Assembly: GCA_023489335.1 (NCBI GenBank) | Contig: JAMDCP010000017.1 | Coordinates: 1-64,000, forward strand | DNA length: 64,000 nt | Origin: Deltaproteobacteria bacterium | GTDB taxonomy: Bacteria; SZUA-79; Acidulodesulfobacterales; Acidulodesulfobacteraceae | Direction of reading: 5' to 3' | Shown: in pieces, positions 43,333 through 52,667 of the stretch | Numbering within the stretch: position 1 is the stretch's first letter | How the letters are laid out: each line of letters opens with the position of its first letter | Position numbers and translations under genes: made by a program | Notes under the pieces: model-generated | The model's input: the letters and a program-made list of their open reading frames with translations, nothing else | Database searches by the model: none | Told to the model about the DNA's origin: nothing

Positions 43333-44532
43333 TTAAGCCTTAAGCTTATACCGCAGCGACTTTAAATGAATAAATCCCGTCGCATCGCTCTGGGAATACG
43401 CCCCTTTGTCGTCCTCGAATGTAACGATATTTTTTGAATAAAGGCTTTTGCCTGATTTCCGGTATAAAACCTTCATATTTCCTTTGTATAATTCTAAGCC
43501 GATATGCCCTGAAACAGATTTCTGGGTGCGGTCTATTAACGCTTGAATAGCGTTAAATTCCGGACTAAACCAGCCGCCTTCGTATATTAGCTTTGAATAC
43601 TTTGGGACAAGGCTGTCTTTAAGTTCAATCTCTTCGCCCGTTAAAGTAATGGATTCCAAAAGCCTGTGGGCAAAACTTAAAACGGTTCCCGCCGGCGTTT
43701 CATAAACGCCCCTCGACTTCATACCGGTAATCCTTGTCTCGACGATATCCGCTCTTCCTATGCCGTTTCTGCCGGCAATTAAATTCAGCTCTTCTATAAT
43801 CCCTGCCGGCGTTAAACCTTTTCCGTTTAACGATACGGGGTTGCCGTCCTCATAGGCAATATCTATTGTCTCGGGAACATCCGGAGCCCCGCTGGGGGAA
43901 ACGGTGATTTCAAACATGGATTCATCGGGGGCGTTTTCAATATCTTCCAGAATGCCGCCCTCGTAACTTATATGGAAAAGATTTTTATCGCTCGAATAAG
44001 GTTTTTCTTTTGTAACCGGAACCGCAATGCCGTTATCTTCCGCATATTTAACAAGCTCCGCCCTGGACGATATTTCCCATGTTCTCCATGGAGCTATTAC
44101 TTTAATACCCGGATTAATTGCGCTATATGTAAGTTCGAATCTAACCTGGTCGTTTCCCTTTCCCGTAGCCCCGTGAGCCACAAAATTTGCCCCTGCTTCT
44201 TTGGCGATTTCTATCTGCCTCTTTGCTATGAGCGGTCTTGCAATAGCTGTTCCCAGCAGGTATGCGCCCTCATAAAGGGCATTGCCTCTTAACGCCGGAA
44301 AGATGTAGTTCCGGGCAAATTCCTCTTTCATATCTTCGACTATCGCTCCTACCGCCCCGGTCTTTAAAGCCTTTTCTTTTACGGACTTCAAGTCTTCTTT
44401 TTGCCCCACATCGCAGCAATAGGCAATAACATCGGCTTTATAGGTATTGATAAGCCATTTAAGTATAACCGAAGTATCAAGCCCTCCAGAGTAAGCCAAA
44501 ACAATCTTATCTTTAGGTTTAGATATAGCCAT
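43333..44532 (-). CDS. argG: Argininosuccinate synthase
   Basis: 399 residues from ATG 44532 (homologues begin near 'KIVLAYSGGLDTSVI'); an ATG at 44583 would add 17 atypical residues. PP-loop 'AYSGGLDTS', 'HGATGKGNDQVRFE', 'KPYSSDKNLFHISYEGG' and 'GRADIVETRITGMKSRGVYE'. Joins citrulline and aspartate. Confidence 0.95.
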   Translation of the reverse strand: MAISKPKDKIVLAYSGGLDTSVILKWLINTYKADVIAYCCDVGQKEDLKSVKEKALKTGAVGAIVEDMKEEFARNYIFPALRGNALYEGAYLLGTAIARPLIAKRQIEIAKEAGANFVAHGATGKGNDQVRFELTYSAINPGIKVIAPWRTWEISSRAELVKYAEDNGIAVPVTKEKPYSSDKNLFHISYEGGILEDIENAPDESMFEITVSPSGAPDVPETIDIAYEDGNPVSLNGKGLTPAGIIEELNLIAGRNGIGRADIVETRITGMKSRGVYETPAGTVLSFAHRLLESITLTGEEIELKDSLVPKYSKLIYEGGWFSPEFNAIQALIDRTQKSVSGHIGLELYKGNMKVLYRKSGKSLYSKNIVTFEDDKGAYSQSDATGFIHLKSLRYKLKA

Positions 44533-44593
44533 AATAAATAAAATCCCTCTGTTTAATTTAGCTTTTATATATATCCCGCTCAACCCTGAGCTA

Positions 44594-45553
44594 TTAAAAA
44601 AGCATCTCCATTATCGCCTTTTGCACATGAAGCCTGTTTTCAGCCTCTTCGAACACGATGGACGAAAACCTTTCAAATACGGCTTCGGTAACCTCTTCAT
44701 TTCTGTGGACAGGCAAACAATGAAGGAATATAACATCGTCCTTAGCATTATCAATTACCGCGTCATCAATAATAAACGGCTTAAGTTTATCAATCTTTGC
44801 CTGCTCTTCATTCTGCCCCATACTGATAAAAACATCGGTGGTAACGACATCGGCATTATTTGCAGCCTGAATTTTATTATGGGAAACGGCAAACCTTCCT
44901 CCCCTTTTTTGGGATTCTCCCGCAACCAGATCATCTATTTTAAATCCGTCCGGCATTGCCAAAACAAGCTCAAAACCCATAACAGCCTGAAGGTTGATCC
45001 ACGAATTTGCCATATTGTTTGCGTCGCCGAAGTACGCTATTTTAAGATTTTTAATAATGTCTCCGGCATCTCCAGCAATGGCATCCGCCGCTTTATTCGT
45101 ATTATTCCGCATTTTGCTTTTCGCTTCGTAAACGGTGAATATATCGGTTAAAATCTGAGCGGGGTGATACAGGTCGGTAAGGCCGTTAATCACCGGCTTT
45201 TTAAAATACCCGGCAAACTCCTCTATTCTTGCCTGCTCAAATGTTCTTATAATCGCTCCGTCTATATACCTGCTCAGAACCCGGGCGGTATCTTTTATAG
45301 GCTCGCCTCTGCCCAACTGCATGTCTCTGGGCGACATAAAAATCGGGTACCCGCCCAGCTCCATTACTCCAACCTCAAAAGATACCCTCGTTCTTGTGGA
45401 AGACTTTTCGAATATAAGTCCTATTTTTTTGCCTTTGAGACAACCGCTGCCGAGGGTTCTATCCGCTTTTAAAAGAGCGGCCCTCGAAAGAATATCATAT
45501 ATTTCATCCGCGGTTAAGTCGTAAACGGACAAAAAATTTCGTATGGAATTCAT
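44594..45553 (-). CDS. argF: Ornithine carbamoyltransferase
   Basis: 319 residues. Carbamoyl-phosphate motif 'FEKSSTRTRVSFEV', 'HPAQILTDIFTVYE', ornithine loop 'SMGQNEEQ' and 'FLHCLPVHRNEEVTEAVF'. A short, slightly unusual insertion (about 155-175, 'SKMRNNTNKAADAIAGDAGD') sits in a surface loop. Part of the arg cluster. Confidence 0.94.
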   Translation of the reverse strand: MNSIRNFLSVYDLTADEIYDILSRAALLKADRTLGSGCLKGKKIGLIFEKSSTRTRVSFEVGVMELGGYPIFMSPRDMQLGRGEPIKDTARVLSRYIDGAIIRTFEQARIEEFAGYFKKPVINGLTDLYHPAQILTDIFTVYEAKSKMRNNTNKAADAIAGDAGDIIKNLKIAYFGDANNMANSWINLQAVMGFELVLAMPDGFKIDDLVAGESQKRGGRFAVSHNKIQAANNADVVTTDVFISMGQNEEQAKIDKLKPFIIDDAVIDNAKDDVIFLHCLPVHRNEEVTEAVFERFSSIVFEEAENRLHVQKAIMEMLF

Positions 45554-45573
45554 AATTTTATTCTGTAATTATA

Positions 45574-46782
45574 TTATTTTGTAACGGAATTATTAAGAAC
45601 TTCTGCGGCATTCCCTATAAGCGAATCGATTTCGTCTTTTTTGATAATTAACGGCGGAGTAAGCCTGAGAACCCTGTCCTGAACGGCTGTGGTTAAGAAT
45701 CCTTTTTCGATTAATTTGGCCGCAATATCCTTTGCCTTTAAATCATAAAACTCGACTGCGCTTATAAGCCCGATAGTTCTAATTTCTTTTATTAATTTTG
45801 GAAATTTATTTTTCAAATCGTTTAATTTGATGCCGATATAATCCCCTTTTTTTAAGACATCATCCAGGAATCCGCCTTTCGTTATTTCGTCAAAAAAAGC
45901 ATTAGCCGCCGATAAAACAAGCGGTCCGCCCCCAAATGTCGATGCATGATTGCCCGGTTCGAAAGCCCTTGCTACCTCGTCTTTTGCCAGCACGGCGCCG
46001 ATAGGAAGCCCTCCTGCAAGCGGTTTTGCAAGGGTCATAATATCCGGTTCCACATCAAAATTCATATAGGCAAAGAGCTTTCCCGTTCTTCCAAGCCCGA
46101 CCTGAACTTCGTCGAAAATCAAAAGAATATTGTTTTTAAAGGTTAATTCCCTGAGTTTCTTCAGGTAGTCTCTATCCGCTATATTAACCCCGCCTTCCCC
46201 CTGCACGGGTTCCACTATAACGGCGCAATATTCGGGATTTTTAACAAGAGCCTCGATTTCGGTTAAGTCGTTAAATTTTACATAAGTAAAGCCGTCAAGA
46301 AGCGGTTCAAATCCGTTATGATACTTTTCCTGTCCGGTTGCCGATAGCGCCCCGAAAGTCCTCCCGTGAAAGGAATTTTGCATGGTTATTATCTTATATC
46401 CCCTTTTTGAAAATTTATTCGCAAAAATTCTTGCAAGCTTAATGGCGCCCTCGACGCTTTCCGCCCCGCTATTGCAGAAGAAAACTTTATCCGCAAATGA
46501 ATTCATGCAAAGTTTTTCCGCAAGCAAGGCTTGAGGCTCCGTATAAAAATAGTTGGACACATGAATTAATTTGCTTAGCTGTTCTATTATCGCTGAATTT
46601 ATAGCCTTATTGTTATATCCAAGGTTATTTACGGCTATTCCCGATGCAAAATCGATATAACTTTTGCCGTTTTCGTCAAAAAGGATTGTCCCGTCGCCTT
46701 TTACTAAAGCCAGGTCAAATCTGCCGTAGGTATTCATAATGTACTTATTCGTAAGCTCTTTTATATCCGCTTTTGTAAACAT
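45574..46782 (-). CDS. argD: Acetylornithine aminotransferase
   Basis: 402 residues. Class III PLP aminotransferase: 'FASGIAVNNLGYNNKAI', 'FFCNSGAESVEGAIKLAR', 'SFHGRTFGALSATGQ', 'VIVEPVQGEGGVN', 'LIFDEVQVGLGRTGKLFAY' and PLP Lys in 'TLAKPLAGGLPIGAVL'. May also serve the lysine pathway as in E. coli, which would fit the nearby dap genes. Confidence 0.94.
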   Translation of the reverse strand: MFTKADIKELTNKYIMNTYGRFDLALVKGDGTILFDENGKSYIDFASGIAVNNLGYNNKAINSAIIEQLSKLIHVSNYFYTEPQALLAEKLCMNSFADKVFFCNSGAESVEGAIKLARIFANKFSKRGYKIITMQNSFHGRTFGALSATGQEKYHNGFEPLLDGFTYVKFNDLTEIEALVKNPEYCAVIVEPVQGEGGVNIADRDYLKKLRELTFKNNILLIFDEVQVGLGRTGKLFAYMNFDVEPDIMTLAKPLAGGLPIGAVLAKDEVARAFEPGNHASTFGGGPLVLSAANAFFDEITKGGFLDDVLKKGDYIGIKLNDLKNKFPKLIKEIRTIGLISAVEFYDLKAKDIAAKLIEKGFLTTAVQDRVLRLTPPLIIKKDEIDSLIGNAAEVLNNSVTK

Positions 46783-46819
46783 ACCCGATTTATTATTTCC
46801 GCCTCGTTCTATATTTCTA

Positions 46820-47668
46820 TTAATGAGTTATCTGTGTTCCTATGCCCTTTTTTGTAAATATTTCTATTAAAACTGCATGGGGAATACTTCCGTTTATTAT
46901 ATGCACATTCTTAACGCCCAAATTTAAAGCGCTTATGCAGGAATTGGCTTTCGGTATCATTCCGCCGTATATAACCCCGTCTTTTATCATCTTTTTTATC
47001 TCGTTTTCTTTTGCCGAAGATATTAATTCGTTTTTTGAATCTAAAAGGCCGTCCTGATCCGATAAAATTATAAGTTTTTCGGCTGCAAGTTCGGCGGCAA
47101 TGGCTCCCGCCGCCAAATCTGCATTAATATTAAGGGTATTTCCCGCCTCATCCATGCTGACCGGAGCAATCACGGGAATAAAAGATGCATCGAGCGTCAA
47201 TAATATCTCTTTATTGACCCTTTTTACGGCTCCCACATTCCCGAGGTCGATTTTACCCATTTTTATCTTTTCAGCCACAATAAGATTACCGTCTTTCCCC
47301 GATAAACCGCAGGCTTTCCCCCCAAATTTATTTATTAAAGCAACAAGTTCCTTGTTGATTTTGCCCGACAAAACCATTTCGACAACTTCCATTGTGCTTT
47401 CGTCGGTTAAACGGTATCCGTCGTGAAAATTAATTTTCATGCCGAGCTTCTTTAAAAGATTATCGATGTCTTTCCCGCCGCCGTGGACTATTATTATATT
47501 AATGCCGACGAGTTTTAAAAGTATAATGTCTTTAATAAAACCTTCCTTTAAATCGTTATCGGAAGCAATGGAACCGCCAAATTTAATTACGAAGGTTTTT
47601 GAAGCAAATTGTTGAATATACGGCAGCGCTTCAAGCAAAACCCCTGCTTTTTTTATGTATTCTTCCAT
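46820..47668 (-). CDS. argB: Acetylglutamate kinase
   Basis: 282 residues. 'FVIKFGGSIASDNDL', 'IIIVHGGGKDIDNLLKKLG', 'GLSGKDGNLI', 'NINADLAAGAIAAELAAEKL' and 'GVIYGGMIPKANSCISAL'. First gene of the arginine cluster in this window; argC, argJ and argA are not here. Has an N-terminal helix of the kind seen in arginine-inhibited hexamers. 23 bases after hslU. Confidence 0.94.
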   Translation of the reverse strand: MEEYIKKAGVLLEALPYIQQFASKTFVIKFGGSIASDNDLKEGFIKDIILLKLVGINIIIVHGGGKDIDNLLKKLGMKINFHDGYRLTDESTMEVVEMVLSGKINKELVALINKFGGKACGLSGKDGNLIVAEKIKMGKIDLGNVGAVKRVNKEILLTLDASFIPVIAPVSMDEAGNTLNINADLAAGAIAAELAAEKLIILSDQDGLLDSKNELISSAKENEIKKMIKDGVIYGGMIPKANSCISALNLGVKNVHIINGSIPHAVLIEIFTKKGIGTQITH

Positions 47669-47691
47669 TTTTAATATATATATCTATATAT

Positions 47692-49068
47692 TTACAGTAT
47701 ATACCTTGAAAGGTCTTCGTCTTTAACTATGTCTATTAACCTGTCATCGACATAAGCCTTATCTATAATGACCTTTTTAGATGTTTTGAACGGGGCTTCG
47801 AAGGAGACGCCTTCCATGACCTTTTCTAAAATCGTGTGAAGCCGCCTTGCGCCGATATTCTCGGTTTTCAGGTTGACCTCCTCGGCGATTTCGGCAATTC
47901 TTTCTATTCCGTCGTCCGTAAAATCTAATACCACATTTTCGGTTTTAAGGAGTTCAAAGTACTGTTTTATTAAAGCGCCTTTAGGCTCTTTCAATATTCT
48001 TATGAAATCCTTTTTGGACAACGAGTCCATCTCGACCCTTATCGGAAATCTTCCCTGGAGTTCCGGAATTAAATCGGACGGTTTAGACACATGGAATGCC
48101 CCTGCCGCAATAAATAAAATATGGTCTGTTTTAACCACCCCGTATTTTGTCATGACATTCGAACCTTCTATTATGGGAAGCAAATCTCTTTGAACGCCTT
48201 CTCTCGATACATCGGGACCGTAAGATTTTTCTCTGGAAGCAATTTTATCTATTTCATCGATAAATATCAAACCGGAATTTTCCACGCTTTGTATAGCGTT
48301 CCTAATAACCTTATCGGTATCTACAAGCCTTTCGCTCTCTTCGCGGACCAATATGTCATAAGCCTCGGGGACCCTTACCTTTTCCAATTTTTTTTGTTTG
48401 GGGAACATATTGGAAAACATGTCTTTAAAATCCTGCCCGATATCGTCCATCCCGGATTGAGAAAATATTTCTATGACGGGAATGGGGGGCCTGTTTAACG
48501 ACCTGACCTCCATTTCCACAAACCTTTCGTTTAGCTTGCCTTCTTTAAACATGGTCCTGAATTTTTCCCTTGTATTTGCATAACTGCTTTTAGCCTCAGC
48601 TTCACTGCTTGCGCCGTTTTTTTTGGGCATTCTCGGGGGCGGGGAAACTAATAAGTCTAAAAGTAATTCCTCTGCATTTTGTTTTGCCTTTTCGATAACA
48701 TACTCGGTTTCTTTAGCTCTTTCGCTTATATAGGCTGTTTCGACAATATCCCTGACCATGGATTCTACATCCCTTCCCATATAACCGACCTCTGTAAATT
48801 TTGATGCTTCGACCTTTATGAAAGGGGAATCGGATAATTTTGCGATGCGCCGTGCAATCTCGGTTTTGCCGACCCCTGTCGGACCGATTAAAAGGATATT
48901 TTTAGGAACGATATCGTCTATAATCGAAGGCGGTACATTGTTTCTTCTAAAGCGGGTCCTTAAGGCTATAGCTACAGATTTTTTTGCCCTGTCCTGCCCT
49001 ATGACATATTTATCGAGTTCTTTTACGATTTCTTTCGGTGTTAAAAAGTCTATCCTTTTATTAGCCAT
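47692..49068 (-). CDS. hslU: ATP-dependent protease ATPase subunit HslU
   Basis: 458 residues. AAA+ unfoldase with 'LTPKEIVKELDKYVIGQDRA', Walker A 'GPTGVGKTE', Walker B 'GLIFIDEIDKIA', 'GRFPIRVEMDSLS' and C-terminal 'DLSRYIL' that inserts into HslV. The pore loop reads GYMG where most relatives have GYVG. Six bases after hslV. Confidence 0.95.
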   Translation of the reverse strand: MANKRIDFLTPKEIVKELDKYVIGQDRAKKSVAIALRTRFRRNNVPPSIIDDIVPKNILLIGPTGVGKTEIARRIAKLSDSPFIKVEASKFTEVGYMGRDVESMVRDIVETAYISERAKETEYVIEKAKQNAEELLLDLLVSPPPRMPKKNGASSEAEAKSSYANTREKFRTMFKEGKLNERFVEMEVRSLNRPPIPVIEIFSQSGMDDIGQDFKDMFSNMFPKQKKLEKVRVPEAYDILVREESERLVDTDKVIRNAIQSVENSGLIFIDEIDKIASREKSYGPDVSREGVQRDLLPIIEGSNVMTKYGVVKTDHILFIAAGAFHVSKPSDLIPELQGRFPIRVEMDSLSKKDFIRILKEPKGALIKQYFELLKTENVVLDFTDDGIERIAEIAEEVNLKTENIGARRLHTILEKVMEGVSFEAPFKTSKKVIIDKAYVDDRLIDIVKDEDLSRYIL

Positions 49069-49074
49069 ACTATT

Positions 49075-49632
49075 TTATATCTCCTCTAAAATAATGTTAT
49101 CATTCGTGTAAATACAGATGCGGGAAGCTGTTTTCATTGCATACTCGGCAATTTCTTTTGCGCTTAAATCCGTTTTTTCCATTAAACCGAGCGCGCAGGC
49201 AAGGGCATAAGGGGCGCCCGAACCAATGGACAAAATATCCTCATCCGGCTCTATAACATCGCCTGCTCCCGATATTATGAAAGAGTCCGTTTTATCGACC
49301 ACTATCAGCATGGCCTCCAGCCGCCTGAGTATTTTATCCGTCCGCCAATCTTTTGCAAGTTCTACGCTTGCCCTTTTTACGCTGCCGTTATATTTTGAAA
49401 GTTTCTCTTCCATTTTTTCGAAAAGCGTAAAGGCATCGGCGGTTGCCCCCGCAAACCCTGCTATTACCTTATCGTTGTACAGCCGCCTGACCTTTCTCGC
49501 CTTGTGTTTCATAATGGTATTTCCAAGCGTAACCTGCCCGTCCCCTGCAACGGCGACACGTCCGTTTCTCCTGACTCCGATTATTGTGGTCCCGATAAGT
49601 TTTACCGCCTCATTAGCGTTATTATTATCCAT
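49075..49632 (-). CDS. hslV: ATP-dependent protease peptidase subunit HslV
   Basis: 185 residues. Threonine peptidase of the proteasome-like HslUV complex. A 14-residue propeptide ends before '[20 protein letters not shown]'; Thr15 is the expected nucleophile after processing. '[20 protein letters not shown]' and '[16 protein letters not shown]' are conserved. Gene order xerC-hslV-hslU is widespread. Confidence 0.95.
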   Translation of the reverse strand: MDNNNANEAVKLIGTTIIGVRRNGRVAVAGDGQVTLGNTIMKHKARKVRRLYNDKVIAGFAGATADAFTLFEKMEEKLSKYNGSVKRASVELAKDWRTDKILRRLEAMLIVVDKTDSFIISGAGDVIEPDEDILSIGSGAPYALACALGLMEKTDLSAKEIAEYAMKTASRICIYTNDNIILEEI

Positions 49633-49691
49633 TAATTTATTTCTCCTGTTTGTTTATCTAAATTTAAATTATATTATAGATAGCGGCAAGA

Positions 49692-50618
49692 TTATTTCCG
49701 TCCCGAAAGCGGATGAGACTTATTATAAACATCCAAAAGTTTCTTAAGGCTTAAGTGCGTATATTTTTCGGTTGTAGATAAGTTTGAATGCCCCAGCATA
49801 TCCTGAATGGACCTTAAATCGGCGCCGTTATCCAGAAGATTTGTAGCAAAAGAATGCCGCAAACTATGCGGCGAAATATTTTTAAACTGCCCCGTAATTA
49901 CCATAGACTCTTTTACCACCCTGTGGATAGTCCTTCTGACAAGATGCGAACCCTTCTTATTAATAATCAAATATCCCTCTTGCGGCGTTAAGCGAATCCC
50001 GTTTAAATAATCAAGCCATGCTTTAATCTTTTTAACGGTTATTTGCGTAAGAGGAACAATTCTTTGTTTTGAACCTTTTCCCAAAATCCTGACATAGCCC
50101 CCGCTTAATTCCAAATCCGTCTTTTTTACGGCAATTAACTCGCTGACTCTCAGGCCGCTTCCATATAAAAATTCTAAAATCAAGTCGTTTCTGATTATTT
50201 CGAAATGCCTATCCTGCTTCTCTTTATGCCATTTTAACGATGCATCTGCATAGTTATTTAATAAAAAATCTGCCTCTTTCGATGTTAAAAAGAACGGCAA
50301 TTTTTTTTCCACTTTTGGAAGTTCCAGTAAAAAAGCAGGGTTATGACTGATTAAATGTTTTTTTTCCAAAAAACCGAAAAAGGATTTTATAGATTCAATC
50401 TTTCTTGCCAGACTTGTCTTTTTAACGGTTTCATAAATCTTGCTTAAATAACCCTTTATTTCGAACTCGGTTACCTCTTCCAGCGAGGAGGCTGATGTAT
50501 CTTTCTTTAAATAGTCGATAAAAAGCTTAACATCCGTCCTATAAGCTAAAACCGTATTTGAAGAGTAATTTTTCTCGAGCTTAATATTTTTCGAAAATTC
50601 CTTTAAAAAATCTTCCAT
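49692..50618 (-). CDS. xerC: Tyrosine recombinase XerC
   Basis: 308 residues. N-terminal SAM-like domain 'YSSNTVLAYRTDVKLFIDYL' and the catalytic domain with Arg ('GSGLRVSELIAV'), Lys ('LGKGSKQRIVPL'), HxxR ('SPHSLRHSFATNLL'), His ('LGHSNLSTTEKY') and the nucleophile Tyr in 'TEKYTHL'. It resolves chromosome dimers at dif. The adjacent hslVU marks it as the housekeeping enzyme rather than a mobile-element integrase. Confidence 0.93.
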   Translation of the reverse strand: MEDFLKEFSKNIKLEKNYSSNTVLAYRTDVKLFIDYLKKDTSASSLEEVTEFEIKGYLSKIYETVKKTSLARKIESIKSFFGFLEKKHLISHNPAFLLELPKVEKKLPFFLTSKEADFLLNNYADASLKWHKEKQDRHFEIIRNDLILEFLYGSGLRVSELIAVKKTDLELSGGYVRILGKGSKQRIVPLTQITVKKIKAWLDYLNGIRLTPQEGYLIINKKGSHLVRRTIHRVVKESMVITGQFKNISPHSLRHSFATNLLDNGADLRSIQDMLGHSNLSTTEKYTHLSLKKLLDVYNKSHPLSGRK

Positions 50619-50732
50619 TTAACATTCACATATTTAAAATAAAATAATTTAAAGTTTAAATTATATCATAAATTGTAATGGAAATTAAATACAAATTTAA
50701 CTTAATATAGAGGGGGCAGGCAAAAAAACGGC

Positions 50733-51578
50733 TCAAATAAATCTGTAAGTTAAAACAAAGGCGCCAAATATTATGCAATAAAAGGCAAATGGGTAAAGGG
50801 CGTTTACTTCGTATTTATTAAAATATTTCATAAGGGCATAGACGCTTAAATATGCCGCAACTCCGGCAACTGCGCCGCTTATTAAGGACACTGCGGTAAA
50901 ATGAAGCATGTGCAGTTTAATCATCTTTGGAACCTCCAACAGTCCTGCGGCAAGAATTATGGGCGTTGCCAGAAGGAATGAAAATCTGGCGGCATATTCG
51001 TGTTTAAAACCTAAGTAAAGCGCGGCAACCATGGTAATCGCGGAACGGGATATGCCCGGTATCAGGGCAAACGACTGAAACGCGCCGATAATGAGAGCGG
51101 CGGCGATAGTCATATCGGATATTTTGGCAATACCCTGCTTTCTCCTTTTCTTTTCGCCCAGATACAGTATTACGCCGTTTACCATAAGAAAAACAGCCGC
51201 TATATCCGTAAAACCGAAAAGCCTTTTTAGCTTATGGACGAACAGCAGCCCTATAAGCCCGGCGGGAATAGTGGCAAGCGCAAGAAGATAAAGGGTTTTA
51301 GAGTCTTCGTTTATATTGAGATTTTTGTTTTTTAAGCCGGTGAAAAATCCTTTAAATAAATTAATCCAATCTTTATAAAAATATATGAGCAGGGCAAATG
51401 CGGTACCCAGGTGAAGCACGACAAGAAACGGCAAAAAGCCCTCAGATTGCCTGTTTATATGCCATCCCAAAAGCTTTGGAACTATAACCCCGTGAGCAAG
51501 GCTTGAAACTGGAAACAGCTCGGTTATCCCCTGAAGAACGGCTAAAATTAAAGCATGAAGCAATGAAAGATGAATCAT
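50733..51578 (-). CDS. uppP: Undecaprenyl-diphosphatase
   Basis: 281 residues from ATG 51578 (an ATG at 51590 is possible). Polytopic, about eight helices. 'ALILAVLQGITELFPVSSLA' holds the conserved Glu and Ser, and 'PGISRSAITMVAALYLGF' the catalytic Ser/Arg. Recycles the lipid carrier for cell-wall and O-antigen synthesis. Promoter at 51611-51639. Confidence 0.94.
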   Translation of the reverse strand: MIHLSLLHALILAVLQGITELFPVSSLAHGVIVPKLLGWHINRQSEGFLPFLVVLHLGTAFALLIYFYKDWINLFKGFFTGLKNKNLNINEDSKTLYLLALATIPAGLIGLLFVHKLKRLFGFTDIAAVFLMVNGVILYLGEKKRRKQGIAKISDMTIAAALIIGAFQSFALIPGISRSAITMVAALYLGFKHEYAARFSFLLATPIILAAGLLEVPKMIKLHMLHFTAVSLISGAVAGVAAYLSVYALMKYFNKYEVNALYPFAFYCIIFGAFVLTYRFI

Positions 51579-51610
51579 GTAACACCCCATTTTTATCTTA
51601 GTTTGCTTTA

Positions 51611-51639
51611 ATTTAATACGATTTAGAGTAAAATGTCAA
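51611..51639 (-). promoter_or_regulatory. Sigma-70 promoter of uppP
   Basis: Minus strand: TTGACA (51639-51634), 17 bases, TTAAAT (51616-51611). The -35 matches consensus exactly. About 33 bases before the uppP ATG. Confidence 0.65.
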
Positions 51640-51648
51640 TAACGAAAA

Positions 51649-51694
51649 ATACCCTTTGGCTAATCCTTAAATCTTTATATTAGCCGCAGGGTAT
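51649..51694. other. Imperfect hairpin in the uppP/FAH divergent region
   Basis: ATACCCTttGGCTAA and TTAGCCgcAGGGTAT pair at 13 of 15 positions around a 16-base loop. The 305-base gap 51579-51883 otherwise holds the uppP promoter, AT-rich spacer and the palindrome at 51812. With no T-run it is not a typical terminator. Its role is unknown. Confidence 0.45.
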
Positions 51695-51811
51695 CGAACC
51701 TTAAATGGAGGGTGATTTTTTGCTTACAGTATGAATTTATAATAACACGGGAAATGTTACAATAGTGTTAAGATTTTGTTAAGTTTTTGTTACAATCTCC
51801 CGCGGACAGCT

Positions 51812-51839
51812 AAATTTATTGAACCGGTTCAATAAATTT
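51812..51839. promoter_or_regulatory. 28-bp perfect palindrome, probable operator
   Basis: AAATTTATTGAACC followed directly by its complement GGTTCAATAAATTT. TATAAT (51845-51850) lies six bases downstream, so a protein bound here would cover the -35 region of a promoter for the FAH/MFS pair. The start codon at 51884 is 44 bases away. No regulator gene is adjacent. Confidence 0.65.
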
Positions 51840-51883
51840 GTTATTATAATGTATAACCTGATGCACGATAAAAAGGGGTCTAA

Positions 51884-52663
51884 ATGAAATTTGGAAGGTT
51901 CAGGCATAAGACCGGGGAAATGAGAACATATTACGGAACATTATCCACCGATGCGGGCAACACTTTTATTAATATTATAGAAGAAGATTTCGATTTTACT
52001 AATTTTAATTATACTGGAAGGCAGTATGAGCTTTCGGAACTCGAATTTTTGCCTCCGGTCATTCCTACCAAAATCGTCGCCGTAGGGTTAAATTATAAAG
52101 ACCACGCCGCCGAAATGCAAAAAAAATTGCCCGAAGAACCTTTGCTTTTTATTAAACCGTCCTCAAGCATTATCGCCCACCTTGGAACTATTGTAATGCC
52201 TGCGGCTTCTAAAAGAGTGGACTATGAATCCGAACTGGCAATCGTTATAGGCAAAACGGCAAAAAATGTTAAAAAAAGCGATGCGGAAGGGTTTATATTT
52301 GGATACACCTGCTTAAACGATGTTACCGCGAGAGATTTGCAGATTAAAGACATTCAATATACAAGGGCAAAGGGGTTTGACACTTTCGCGCCCGTAGGCC
52401 CTTTTATAGAAACAGAAATAGAAAACCCGTCCAATCTTCAAATTAAGGGGTATCTTAACGGCGAATTAAAACAATCGTCGAACACTTCCAACCTCCTGTT
52501 TGAACCCTGCGAGTTAGTCGAATTTATTTCCGGCATTATGACGCTCTTCCCCGGCGATATTATTTCAACGGGCACCCCTTCGGGAGTCGGCAGTTTAAGC
52601 CACGGGGATGTATTTGAAATCGAAATCGAAAATATCGGAAAATTAAAAAACTTCGTCGAATAA
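51884..52663 (+). CDS. Fumarylacetoacetate-hydrolase-family protein
   Basis: 259 residues. The C-terminal 200 residues form the FAH fold: 'KIVAVGLNYKDHAAEM', 'FIKPSSSIIAHLGTIVMP', 'DYESELAIVIGK' (two metal Glu), 'GYTCLNDVTARDLQ', 'KGFDTFAPVGPFIE' and 'FPGDIISTGTPSGVG'. Members cleave or isomerise beta-diketo acids, often from aromatic breakdown, or decarboxylate oxaloacetate. AAAAGGGG precedes the ATG. Four bases before an MFS exporter, with which it must form an operon. Substrate not determined. Confidence 0.88.
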   Translation: MKFGRFRHKTGEMRTYYGTLSTDAGNTFINIIEEDFDFTNFNYTGRQYELSELEFLPPVIPTKIVAVGLNYKDHAAEMQKKLPEEPLLFIKPSSSIIAHLGTIVMPAASKRVDYESELAIVIGKTAKNVKKSDAEGFIFGYTCLNDVTARDLQIKDIQYTRAKGFDTFAPVGPFIETEIENPSNLQIKGYLNGELKQSSNTSNLLFEPCELVEFISGIMTLFPGDIISTGTPSGVGSLSHGDVFEIEIENIGKLKNFVE

Positions 52664-52667
52664 AAAA

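Noticed and set aside
43333-47668. Arginine cluster and dap/lysA genes as an unusual biosynthetic system
   Set aside because: Each protein matches its family in length and catalytic motifs; clustering of amino-acid genes is ordinary.
49692-50618. Tyrosine recombinase as a sign of an integron, prophage or integrative element
   Set aside because: It is followed by hslV and hslU in the conserved housekeeping order, with no phage or conjugation genes or att-like duplications nearby, so it is XerC.
51649-51694. Hairpin as an intrinsic terminator of the FAH/MFS or uppP genes
   Set aside because: No T-run follows on either strand, and it lies upstream of both divergent genes rather than downstream.
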